Positions 1 to 6,412 of a DNA stretch of 8,110 nt are shown here, piece after piece. Position numbers and translations under genes: made by a program. Under the pieces are notes generated by a model. That model searched no databases and was not told where the DNA came from. It saw only the letters and a program-made list of their open reading frames with translations. Source of the DNA: Gammaproteobacteria bacterium (GTDB taxonomy: Bacteria > Pseudomonadota > Gammaproteobacteria > CAISUE01); NCBI GenBank assembly GCA_947378515.1, contig CANCKG010000018.1, forward strand, positions 1 through 8,110. The letters are read 5' to 3'. Numbering within the stretch: position 1 is the first letter of the stretch; the number at the start of each line of letters is the position of its first letter.

Positions 1-96
1 ATCCAAATTCCTTAGCTGGTTTGAAACCCCGCCCTTCAGGGCGGTAGGAGCACCGTACCTCGGCCTACGCCTAAGGTTTCACAAGGTGCGGACTTG
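1..96 (+). mobile_element. Possible right end of an IS200/IS605-type (tnpB) element, partial
   Basis: This stretch is packed with short inverted repeats. There is a perfect 6-bp hairpin at 29-44 (CCGCCC, loop TTCA, GGGCGG). GAAACC at 23-28 can pair with GGTTTC at 75-80, and GCACC at 50-54 with GGTGC at 85-89. Hairpins of the CCCCGCCCTTCAGGGCGGGG kind lie at or just after the tnpB stop codon in many IS200/IS605 elements, where the 3' end also makes the structured RNA used by TnpB. A plus-strand reading frame enters from the left and ends in TAG at 45-47, overlapping the hairpin as expected for such an end. The element body would be left of position 1. The right boundary given is approximate. 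Other explanations are a structured untranslated RNA or a REP-like palindrome. Confidence 0.35.
3..47 (+). CDS. Possible 3' tail of a tnpB-like gene (last 14 codons)
   Basis: Only 14 sense codons and a TAG stop (45-47) are visible. The frame reads PNSLAGLKPRPSGR, and the last residues are encoded by the GC-rich hairpin at 29-44. A Lys-Pro-rich tail written over a terminal hairpin is a recurring look for IS605 OrfB/TnpB genes, which is the only reason for the suggestion. No RuvC catalytic motif or zinc finger is visible, as those would lie off the window. It would be convergent with the large minus-strand gene, with the inverted repeat at 125-154 between them. The frame could equally be chance. 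Confidence 0.25.
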   Translation, partial: PNSLAGLKPRPSGR

Positions 97-124
97 TTCG
101 ATTTGCACACCTCTTCCAAGTCTA

Positions 125-154
125 AAACACTCCGGCCTAAAGGCCGGAGTGTTT
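125..154. terminator. Bidirectional Rho-independent terminator
   Basis: A perfect 13-bp inverted repeat, AAACACTCCGGCC / GGCCGGAGTGTTT, flanks a 4-nt loop (TAAA on the plus strand, TTTA on the minus strand). Read on the minus strand it lies 38 bp past the stop of the giant gene, and the stem runs into TTTT (127-124), giving a classic stem plus U-run. Read on the plus strand the stem ends GTTT and continues CTT, a weaker U-run that could stop transcription from the left. The symmetric stem with A's on one side and T's on the other is typical of a terminator shared by convergent genes. Confidence 0.88.
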
Positions 155-192
155 CTTGCTAATTGACAGCGCGGGGCATACAACGGCCATAA

Positions 193-3100
193 TTAACCTC
201 TACGCATTGGGCTTATATTATTCAATTCTATGTCATTATTTGAACGCCTTTTGTCATTGCGAGCAGCAAGGATATTTTCACATTCCTCGGTGATTTTGAT
301 TGCTCCTACCTGTCCTAATGCTCTTGCAACAGGGCCACTCGATACTGATTTAAGGGTGTTAGGTGCGTGACTTGTGAAGAAAGTATGAGCTTGTTGTAAT
401 TCTGCATCGGTAGCTTTTGGATTACCGATTATCGTACTGGCTTTCTGTTGAGCGATTTCGATAATAGTCGTTTTTTGCTTCGCTAAGTTATCTTGTATGA
501 TAGGTATTAGTATTTTTTGTTTCGGTGATGCCGTTTGAGGCTGGTTGAGCGTGATTAATTCATCGCGTAATTGGGTTAATTTATTTAACTCGGCACTGAG
601 TTGTTCGAACGAATTAGCACCAGTACTCTGAACTCTTGTTCGCAGAGCGGTAGTTATCTTTAGGTCTGTTATTCTCATTGTTCCTGCGGCAGCGTCGAGA
701 CCTTGAACTAGATCATGACGATAAATCAAATTACTTGTTAAACCTGCTGTTGCCACAAATGTTCTGGCAGCGGTTAATTCCTCGTTGCTGGGTAAGGTGT
801 CTGCATAAGTCGCACTTTGGTCAAAAGCTCTACCAATGAGCACCTCTTTTCGGTTCTGAATTTGTTCATTCAAGTTAGCTTTTTTTTCAGGTGAAATGGT
901 TGTTGAATTATTTACTACTGTTATAAATTGATTGAGTTCTATCATTTCGTCGGTGACAGCTGTATAAAAGCCTATGCTGTCAACGGATGCTGCTACTTTC
1001 TCATTTCCAGTATTTATAATGGCTGCTAACGTGGCTCGATACACAGTAACTTCATCACTTATCCAGTCTACAACGGACGATAGTTTAGTGTGAAGCATTG
1101 CTATTAAATTAGTAATTTCCTGCTGTTGTTCGGGTGAGCGTCGCGCTTCCTCGTTAATGATTGCGTATAGTGCTGTTAATGAAGCGTTCAGTTTTTGTCG
1201 TTGTTGCACGGCTTCTTTATAGGTGGTGGGAACGGCTAGGCGTTGTTGATAGAGGGTTGCGGTGGTGGTGATTATTGCTTGAGTGGCGGCTAATTGTTTG
1301 CGAGCAGCACAAAGATGTGCGTCTAAGCCGGGATTGGCGATGAGTACGCTATGTAAGCCGGCTTCGTCTCTAAAGGTTTCAGCGGCGGTTAATGTTGCAT
1401 TACTAGGTAAGTTGACAGCATATGCCACACTGACTGTTTCAGCCCTTGCGATGAGTGCGGCTTTTTCAGTAGCTATTGCTGAAAGTAATTGATTTTTATG
1501 CGTCGGTGCAATATCGGTAGAGGCACTTACTGCTTGTTCAGAAGCAGTAAGTGCCCGAAGCTTAGTAGTCGCATTACTATAAAAATGCTCATAAGCTTCA
1601 AGCTCGAGAGCAGACGGGTCAGGAACTTCAATGGCGATTGCCGTGCTTACCTTGTGAACTAACTGTTTGACACTCCCAAGTTTGCGAATGTGCGTTTCAA
1701 TAGAGGATGTTTCGTCATTATTTGACCTTGAATTGGGATCTATCAGGGCAGTTTTTAATCCTTTAATAGCTATTTGCAACTTAGCTTGTTGCTGTTCGAG
1801 GGACAGATTTGCAAAAGTTTCTAATAGGCTATCATCTGTTAAAAAACTTATTATGCCTTTTCTAGTCAGAATAAGGTCATTAACTAACGCGTTTAGCTCA
1901 TTCTTGTGAGTAGGTAAAATGGCCGCTATAGCCGTTAATTCAGCATCAAGCTCTTGTAATCGGCGAATTTTGGTTTCTAGGTCATTAGGACTTAAAGCTA
2001 AAGCCTCGTTAACCTCAATTGTTTTAGATGCAATCTGATCTCTAGTTGCACCGATCGATTCTTTGGCAATCAGAAGTAATTGCGTTACATTTTCAATCGC
2101 AGTTTTTTTTGCTTCAAGTAAGGTTTTTTTAGCCTGATAGTCGGCAGTGGCTGGCTGATTTGTTGCTTCTGGCTTGGTTGTTTCAAGCGTCGCTAATGCT
2201 GCGTTTAATTCAGCAATAACTGGTATACTTTTGATTTCTAACAAAAGATCGGTAGCGCTTTTTTCGATATTTTCCAATGCAGCCTTGACGAAAGGGGTAT
2301 CCAAAGCGGTATCCGCTTGGCCAACATCGCGACTGGGTAGAATATCGCGGTGTAAGGCGGCAAGTTCAACGAGTTTGCTTGTGGCCTGTTCTGATGTCCC
2401 TGGGGTCCAATCAAAAGCGTTTAATTGGACTTCCGCGGCATAACCTGTGGCGCGTAAGTCATCGACCGTACGTTTGGTCTCTACGTTTGGTATATCATCA
2501 CCATAACTGGGGGTAGGTGCTTTACCGAATAAAAATGCTTTAGCGCGCGTGAGTCTGCTGGGAGTATCAGCAGCCACGACGGTTACAGTATTGGCTATTT
2601 TATCGATGCGAGCCATAGCGGCGGCATGCTGCTCTTTAAATTCAGGCGCGTATAAGCCTTGAGCTTCGGCTAAATGAGTGATGTGCAGGTAATCTTGATT
2701 TAATTGTTCGCGTAATTTATTTACTTCAACGTGATAACCATGATATATATTAGGGTCTAACTCCCGATAAAGAGCGCAAATCTCGCGTTCTTTCAGCGCT
2801 AAAATTTCTGCTGCCGAACGGCGATCCAGCACCATACCAAATAAAGCCGCCGATTGACCGCAATTACCGCCACCATCTGGACTTAAACATTTGACTTGGC
2901 TTAAATTTAGTTTTTTTAAGCGCTCGACAGAGTTCATTAAAACTGGGGATTTATCACCGCCTTGTGCCACACTAGCTAATTGTCCGGCAGTGGTTGTGTC
3001 ATGGTAGCTAAAATGTGCCAGGCTGGAGACAAAGTCATGTGCACTGCGCGATAGGTTGTTGCGTTCACTCGTATTGAACAATTCATCAGGGACTTTACCA

Positions 3101-6100
3101 GGTTTTAAGCCACCGATCAGTAATTCACGACAGACATTATTCGTCGCTTGGTGTGCGGCAAACTTGGCTCTTAAGACTTGAATGTCGGTCAGATATTTTT
3201 TTCGAGCTTTTTCACGAGCCGGTCCTTTTAATTCACCGGTAATCTTTTGGCCGCCGGAATGGGTTTTGTAGACAGCACCCTTAAAACTACGATCAAAATC
3301 GGCGGCCGGATCAAAGTTAACCCCGAGTGAAATACACGCCATGCTAGTGGCAAGCATGGTGTTAAGATTATTATCGTTGTAAGCAGGGTAGGTGGAGATA
3401 TAGTTTTTTGCCGGTATTGGCCGACCGTTAGCATCATTGCTTTTGCTGGCAGCGGCTAAAATGAGCAAGACAGCTTTGCCCACATCATTTATTTTTTCGG
3501 GATTGTGCAAGGCGGCGCGAATTTCGGTGGAGCGTGATTCTTTGGAAAACATATGGCGCAGATAAGCGCAAAGTTTTATGCTGCCATCGTCGCTGCGGTT
3601 TTTTAAAGCATCTAACTGGGCGGGTTCAGCCAGATGAATTCGATAATGATTTTGGCCATCCGTTTTATTGGCGGTGATCGAGACTAAGCCAAGATCCAGT
3701 TTGTCACCGAAGATCGGGTCGTCTCTAAGATCTCTAATTAATTGTTCGGGTCGATAATCGGCGATTTCCTGGAGTTCATCTTTAGTAAGGGGGCCTATCA
3801 GTGGCCCATGTTGCATACAATACACTTCATAGCGTAACTGATAATCCGTACAGTCTTGAATGGCTGCGTCGCGTTCTTTGTTTGCTGCAGCGACAATCGC
3901 GGTAAAAGCCGTTTGCTGTGCTGTGACTAAACTGTCGATTTGCGTTGCAAATAAGGCTTTGTTAGCAGCAATTTTTTTATTGACAGCCGCATCGCTATCG
4001 GTAGTTTGAAATTGTTGAATAGTCTGATTTAATTGCGTTAATTCGGCTACTGTTACTTTATATTTTTTTTCGCAGTTCGCTTTTAATTCGTCAAGATCGA
4101 TGTGTGCTTGTTCTGGCTGAAAGCGAAATTCGATATCGAGTAATTTACGTAATGCATCTTTATACTCTATTTGTAAGGCGACCAGTCGATCCGATAAGGT
4201 TTGGTATTGTTGCGAAAATTGAGCAAAACTTGGGCCATCCGGGGTAGTGGTGTCTTCGGGCTGATAAAAGGCGCAGATGCTCGTTAATTTATCGTAATTG
4301 GCTTTAACGGCTTGGTATTCTTTAAGGGCTACTTGGTCGGACTGGGCATTTAATTGGGTTAATTCGGTTTCTAAGTCGCTCTGGCGCGTTTGATACGCAG
4401 TAAGCTCTTTCGTATAAGCCTCTAGCCTCGTTGCATACGCTTCTTTATCATTAGCATTTGCCGTGGCAGGATCGATAGGTGTTGGTTTATTGTTTGCAGG
4501 TGCGAAAGCCTGTGTATATTCCGTATAAAGCTCACACTGTTTGTCATGCAGCGCTTTCTCTTGGACGTACTTGGCTTGTCTGGCTTCAAAGGCAGCTTCT
4601 TCTTCTTCTTCTTCTACACGCAATTTAACAGGAACAATAGGCGATACCCGACTGTTAAACAAGGTGTTACGTAATTCAGTACGTAATACACCACTCCTCT
4701 TTTGTAACTGAGCGATAGTCGCTAATCGTTCGCTAGGTATTGGCCCTCCACGATAAGCCTCATATGCGGTATGCGCTGCTATTTCTTCAGCCGTAGGCGC
4801 AGTGCTTAATGCAGCCGGTTTGGGCACTACCTCACTATTGTTAGCAAAGGCTTGATACTCCGCGAGTAACGTATCTAATAACGTAACTTCTGGCTCTTCA
4901 AAAGGAACTGTAGCGCCTTTTGTATTAATATGAACAGTGAATGCTTCAGTACGAGAATTCTGTGGGGTTAATGTCGCTATTTCTGCTGCAGCAGTCTTAG
5001 CCGCATCGGTAAATAGCTTGTGCGGATCATTGAGGGCTTTATCATGCGCCGCGCTATGCGTTTGATCGTAGTCAAAGCGCCATTGCTGTAAGCGGGATTT
5101 GGGTGTTTTAAACTCGGCATTCATTGCTGCGCGCAAATCTACGGCGGCTTGGGTGATAGTCGGTAATCTTTGATGGATATAATCAATAAGTGAAGACTGA
5201 CCGATTGTCACTTGAATATTTAGCTTGGCGAGATCAGCTAAAATAGCCTGTATATCTTCCTGAGTGTCGGTATCAAGTTTTTTGATGGCCAACACCAGCG
5301 CCGGATCATTGTCGAGGCTGGTTAGTAATGGCTTTAAAGAATTCGTATGGTATGTTCGAATAGTGTCTAAATCCCTATTCAATGTATTTATTTCATCTAC
5401 TGTAAGTGCACGATTGTTACCATCATTACGGCTGAATGTGACATTTTCTGGATCCCATAATTGAAATGCAGGTGCTAAGGTCTGAGTTTGGGCTATTTTA
5501 CGCGTGAAATGGCTAGCGAGACAGTCTCTGAATAAAGTCAGTTGGCTATCGATGCCGGCATCAAACTGTCGTAGGTTAGCGGCATCTTCGAGGATCTCGA
5601 TGACGCTTCTGGGGCTTGAGTCACTGACTGAGTTAATGCCGCGATTTTTGATTTGGGCCTTGCAATCGGCAACGAACAAATCATAGTCTTCCAAAAAGCC
5701 TGTTTTAGCCGCTAAAATCCATTCACCCGACACGCCCTTGGCGATGTTTGTTTGCAAAGCGACGTCAAAGTCATAAATTTTCTGCGCTAGCTTTTCACGC
5801 ATAGCCAGCATTTCAGGGCTTTGCGTAGAGCCATAGGGCTGTTGAGGGGTGTTTAATGGATTAGGATCGATGCGACTGATGCGAAAGGGATTGCCGGCAT
5901 AACCACTCAAAAAATATTCGGCGATATTGTGTTCTTTAGGATCAGCACCATGAAACGCGCTAGAGCCAAAGCCATAGATAGTGAAATCCAACGGTAACGC
6001 GGTTCTTGGTGCATTGATATGGTTGGGATCAGCCGGATTAAAGGCGATAGTGGGGTTGGCGACAAAAAAAGTTGACTGATTAGCCGAATAGTTAAAATTC

Positions 6101-6336
6101 TTATCGGGTTGGTAAGCAGGAATCTTACCCTGGACGCGGGTTCTGAAATTAGCATTGAAAGCCTTGGTATTCACTTCGCCGGTCACTTCATGCAAGTGTT
6201 CACGGGCTGAGCGACTCAATTCTGCTTGATCCCGTTCTTCTTCAGCGGTTAAATAGAGCGATTTTCTGATGTAATCGTTAAAGCGAGCTAAGCCATTTTT
6301 TTTTCGAATGGGTTTGTGTTTATTACCTTTTGCCAT
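193..6336 (-). CDS. Giant uncharacterised protein (2047 aa), candidate Dot/Icm effector
   Basis: I do not recognise the family. The start is ATG 6336-6334, supported by GAGGTG four bases upstream; the next Met is residue 177. The reading frame is unbroken. The N-terminus is basic (MAKGNKHKPIRKK) with no signal peptide, and I see no convincing membrane segment. Residues ~1-400 are unrecognised. A Glu6 run (575-580) opens a charged, Gln-rich, coiled-coil-like region to ~830. Residues ~865-1200 look like a folded domain, with GQNHYRIH at 894-901 and SPDGGGNCGQSAALFG at 1152-1167 (Cys1159), which resembles the catalytic-Cys loop of OTU/papain-like proteases. Residues ~1350-2010 are helical with diverged repeats; 1610-1665 and 1815-1870 match at 27 of 56 positions without gaps. 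The C-terminus is LNNISPMRRG. The gene starts 76 bp after dotA on the same strand, and I see no strong terminator between, so cotranscription is plausible. Effector function is inferred from context and architecture only. Certainty is high for the gene and low for the role. Confidence 0.95.
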   Translation of the reverse strand: MAKGNKHKPIRKKNGLARFNDYIRKSLYLTAEEERDQAELSRSAREHLHEVTGEVNTKAFNANFRTRVQGKIPAYQPDKNFNYSANQSTFFVANPTIAFNPADPNHINAPRTALPLDFTIYGFGSSAFHGADPKEHNIAEYFLSGYAGNPFRISRIDPNPLNTPQQPYGSTQSPEMLAMREKLAQKIYDFDVALQTNIAKGVSGEWILAAKTGFLEDYDLFVADCKAQIKNRGINSVSDSSPRSVIEILEDAANLRQFDAGIDSQLTLFRDCLASHFTRKIAQTQTLAPAFQLWDPENVTFSRNDGNNRALTVDEINTLNRDLDTIRTYHTNSLKPLLTSLDNDPALVLAIKKLDTDTQEDIQAILADLAKLNIQVTIGQSSLIDYIHQRLPTITQAAVDLRAAMNAEFKTPKSRLQQWRFDYDQTHSAAHDKALNDPHKLFTDAAKTAAAEIATLTPQNSRTEAFTVHINTKGATVPFEEPEVTLLDTLLAEYQAFANNSEVVPKPAALSTAPTAEEIAAHTAYEAYRGGPIPSERLATIAQLQKRSGVLRTELRNTLFNSRVSPIVPVKLRVEEEEEEAAFEARQAKYVQEKALHDKQCELYTEYTQAFAPANNKPTPIDPATANANDKEAYATRLEAYTKELTAYQTRQSDLETELTQLNAQSDQVALKEYQAVKANYDKLTSICAFYQPEDTTTPDGPSFAQFSQQYQTLSDRLVALQIEYKDALRKLLDIEFRFQPEQAHIDLDELKANCEKKYKVTVAELTQLNQTIQQFQTTDSDAAVNKKIAANKALFATQIDSLVTAQQTAFTAIVAAANKERDAAIQDCTDYQLRYEVYCMQHGPLIGPLTKDELQEIADYRPEQLIRDLRDDPIFGDKLDLGLVSITANKTDGQNHYRIHLAEPAQLDALKNRSDDGSIKLCAYLRHMFSKESRSTEIRAALHNPEKINDVGKAVLLILAAASKSNDANGRPIPAKNYISTYPAYNDNNLNTMLATSMACISLGVNFDPAADFDRSFKGAVYKTHSGGQKITGELKGPAREKARKKYLTDIQVLRAKFAAHQATNNVCRELLIGGLKPGKVPDELFNTSERNNLSRSAHDFVSSLAHFSYHDTTTAGQLASVAQGGDKSPVLMNSVERLKKLNLSQVKCLSPDGGGNCGQSAALFGMVLDRRSAAEILALKEREICALYRELDPNIYHGYHVEVNKLREQLNQDYLHITHLAEAQGLYAPEFKEQHAAAMARIDKIANTVTVVAADTPSRLTRAKAFLFGKAPTPSYGDDIPNVETKRTVDDLRATGYAAEVQLNAFDWTPGTSEQATSKLVELAALHRDILPSRDVGQADTALDTPFVKAALENIEKSATDLLLEIKSIPVIAELNAALATLETTKPEATNQPATADYQAKKTLLEAKKTAIENVTQLLLIAKESIGATRDQIASKTIEVNEALALSPNDLETKIRRLQELDAELTAIAAILPTHKNELNALVNDLILTRKGIISFLTDDSLLETFANLSLEQQQAKLQIAIKGLKTALIDPNSRSNNDETSSIETHIRKLGSVKQLVHKVSTAIAIEVPDPSALELEAYEHFYSNATTKLRALTASEQAVSASTDIAPTHKNQLLSAIATEKAALIARAETVSVAYAVNLPSNATLTAAETFRDEAGLHSVLIANPGLDAHLCAARKQLAATQAIITTTATLYQQRLAVPTTYKEAVQQRQKLNASLTALYAIINEEARRSPEQQQEITNLIAMLHTKLSSVVDWISDEVTVYRATLAAIINTGNEKVAASVDSIGFYTAVTDEMIELNQFITVVNNSTTISPEKKANLNEQIQNRKEVLIGRAFDQSATYADTLPSNEELTAARTFVATAGLTSNLIYRHDLVQGLDAAAGTMRITDLKITTALRTRVQSTGANSFEQLSAELNKLTQLRDELITLNQPQTASPKQKILIPIIQDNLAKQKTTIIEIAQQKASTIIGNPKATDAELQQAHTFFTSHAPNTLKSVSSGPVARALGQVGAIKITEECENILAARNDKRRSNNDIELNNISPMRRG
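727..894 (-). repeat. Best-preserved internal repeat, copy 2 (residues 1815-1870)
   Basis: This begins SPEKKANL and carries LPSNEELTAARTF and TAGLTSNL. It aligns without gaps to residues 1610-1665, exactly 205 residues upstream, with 27 of 56 identical positions by direct comparison. Shared elements include K-x-x-LI-x-RA, the Tyr-Ala before LPSN, LTAA-x-TF and AGL-x-S-x-L. Confidence 0.8.
1342..1509 (-). repeat. Best-preserved internal repeat, copy 1 (residues 1610-1665)
   Basis: This begins APTHKNQL and carries LPSNATLTAAETF and EAGLHSVL. It is the partner of the copy at 727-894. The shorter motif APTHKNQL is also close to LPTHKNEL at residues 1474-1481, which suggests that at least three modules share an origin. 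Confidence 0.8.
2737..3744 (-). other. Central domain with possible Cys-protease-like motif (residues ~865-1200)
   Basis: Unlike the Gln/Ala-rich helical flanks, this part has mixed composition with aromatic residues, Cys and Gly, as in a globular enzyme. Cys1159 (codon 2862-2860) lies in GGGNCGQSAALFG, which recalls the (D)GNC-x-x-x-A loop of OTU-type deubiquitinases. The residue two before the usual GNC Asp position is shifted, with Asp1154 five residues ahead of Cys. A possible catalytic His is His897 in GQNHYRIH, resembling the OTU NHY-like motif, but it lies before the Cys, so the order would be permuted. His1112, His1199 and His1202 are other candidates. The resemblance is motif-level only; no catalytic function is shown. 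Confidence 0.35.
3847..4620 (-). other. Coiled-coil-like region of the giant protein (residues ~573-830)
   Basis: This stretch is rich in Glu, Lys, Gln and Ala, with Leu/Ile/Tyr at near-heptad spacing, for example EAYTKELTAYQTRQSDLETEL (trimmed at 640-659) and YQTLSDRLVALQIEYKDAL (711-729). It begins with a six-Glu run and is broken by short Pro/Thr-rich linkers at ~612-628 and ~692-702. Coiled coils are common in translocated effectors and in structural proteins, so this does not fix a function. Confidence 0.6.
4597..4614 (-). repeat. (GAA)6 trinucleotide tract encoding Glu575-Glu580
   Basis: The plus strand shows six TTC units in a row, read as GAA codons on the minus strand. Length changes by whole units would keep the frame and only alter the acidic run at the head of the coiled-coil region. 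Confidence 0.95.
6296..6304 (-). repeat. A9 homopolymer in codons 11-14 of the giant gene
   Basis: Nine T's on the plus strand are read as nine A's in CGA AAA AAA AAT (Arg11-Lys-Lys-Asn14). With ten A's the frame would run WLSSL and stop; with eight A's it would reach TAG two codons after the tract. Loss or gain of one base therefore ends the 2047-residue product almost at once, and no in-frame Met occurs before residue 177. Confidence 0.95.
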
Positions 6337-6340
6337 AACG

Positions 6341-6346
6341 CACCTC
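6341..6346 (-). promoter_or_regulatory. Shine-Dalgarno of the giant gene
   Basis: GAGGTG on the minus strand lies four bases before ATG 6336-6334. It is a strong match to the anti-Shine-Dalgarno and fixes the chosen start. Confidence 0.85.
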
Positions 6347-6370
6347 AGTAGTTAGATTGACGTGTAGAGT

Positions 6371-6400
6371 TGTAGATAGCCCTTAGCCGAGCCATCTACA
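6371..6400 (-). promoter_or_regulatory. Intergenic stem-loop between dotA and the giant gene
   Basis: On the minus strand TGTAGAT..ATCTACA and the inner GGCTC/GGGCT form a 12-bp stem with two G-U pairs, around a 6-nt loop (GGCUAA). It starts 13 bp after the dotA stop and ends about 24 bp before the Shine-Dalgarno. No U-run follows (the next bases are ACTCTACACG), so it is not a standard Rho-independent terminator. It could protect the dotA mRNA 3' end, mark a processing site, or reduce read-through so that the giant gene is made less than dotA. Function is inferred; the pairing is visible. Confidence 0.6.
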
Positions 6401-6412
6401 GGGTTAGCGAGT

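Larger units (their letters stand above)
307..2019 (-). repeat. C-terminal diverged helical repeat region of the giant protein
   Basis: This covers residues ~1440-2010. Two kinds of motif recur. The first is a helix start of the form (A/S)P-x-x-K followed by L/I-rich heptads and ending in LI-x-(R)A: LPTHKNEL at 1474, APTHKNQL at 1610, SPEQQQEI at 1734, SPEKKANL at 1815 and SPKQKILI at 1937, with a weaker LSLEQQQ at 1511. The second, about 33 residues later in the clearest copies, is LPSN-x-x-LTAA-x-TF: 1643-1655 and 1848-1860, with weaker forms VPDPSALELEAYEHF (1571) and GNPKATDAELQQAHTF (1971). Spacing is uneven (about 70 to 205 residues), so this is old duplication plus drift. The repeats are visible in protein, not as DNA direct repeats. 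Such helical arrays commonly form extended scaffolds. Confidence 0.75.

Noticed and set aside
23..80. GAAACC...GGTTTC pair as part of a CRISPR repeat
   Set aside because: There is only one copy, with no regularly spaced repeat units anywhere in the window.
163..193. TTGACA (163-168) with CATAAT (188-193), promoter-like on the plus strand
   Set aside because: The spacer is 19 bp, longer than usual, and it would drive only antisense RNA into the 3' end of the giant gene with no gene on that strand. In AT-rich DNA this match can be chance.
193..290. E-block type Dot/Icm translocation signal at the C-terminus of the giant protein
   Set aside because: EECE lies at residues 2017-2020, about 28-31 from the end, and the last 10 residues are basic with no clear hydrophobic residue at the usual -3/-4 place. 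This is too weak to claim a signal, though many effectors lack an obvious one.
1283..2443. Several plus-strand frames of 69-89 codons inside the giant gene
   Set aside because: They are antisense to an intact coding frame, lack clear ribosome sites, and have the Ala/Ser/Val-rich composition expected of shadows of the opposite strand.
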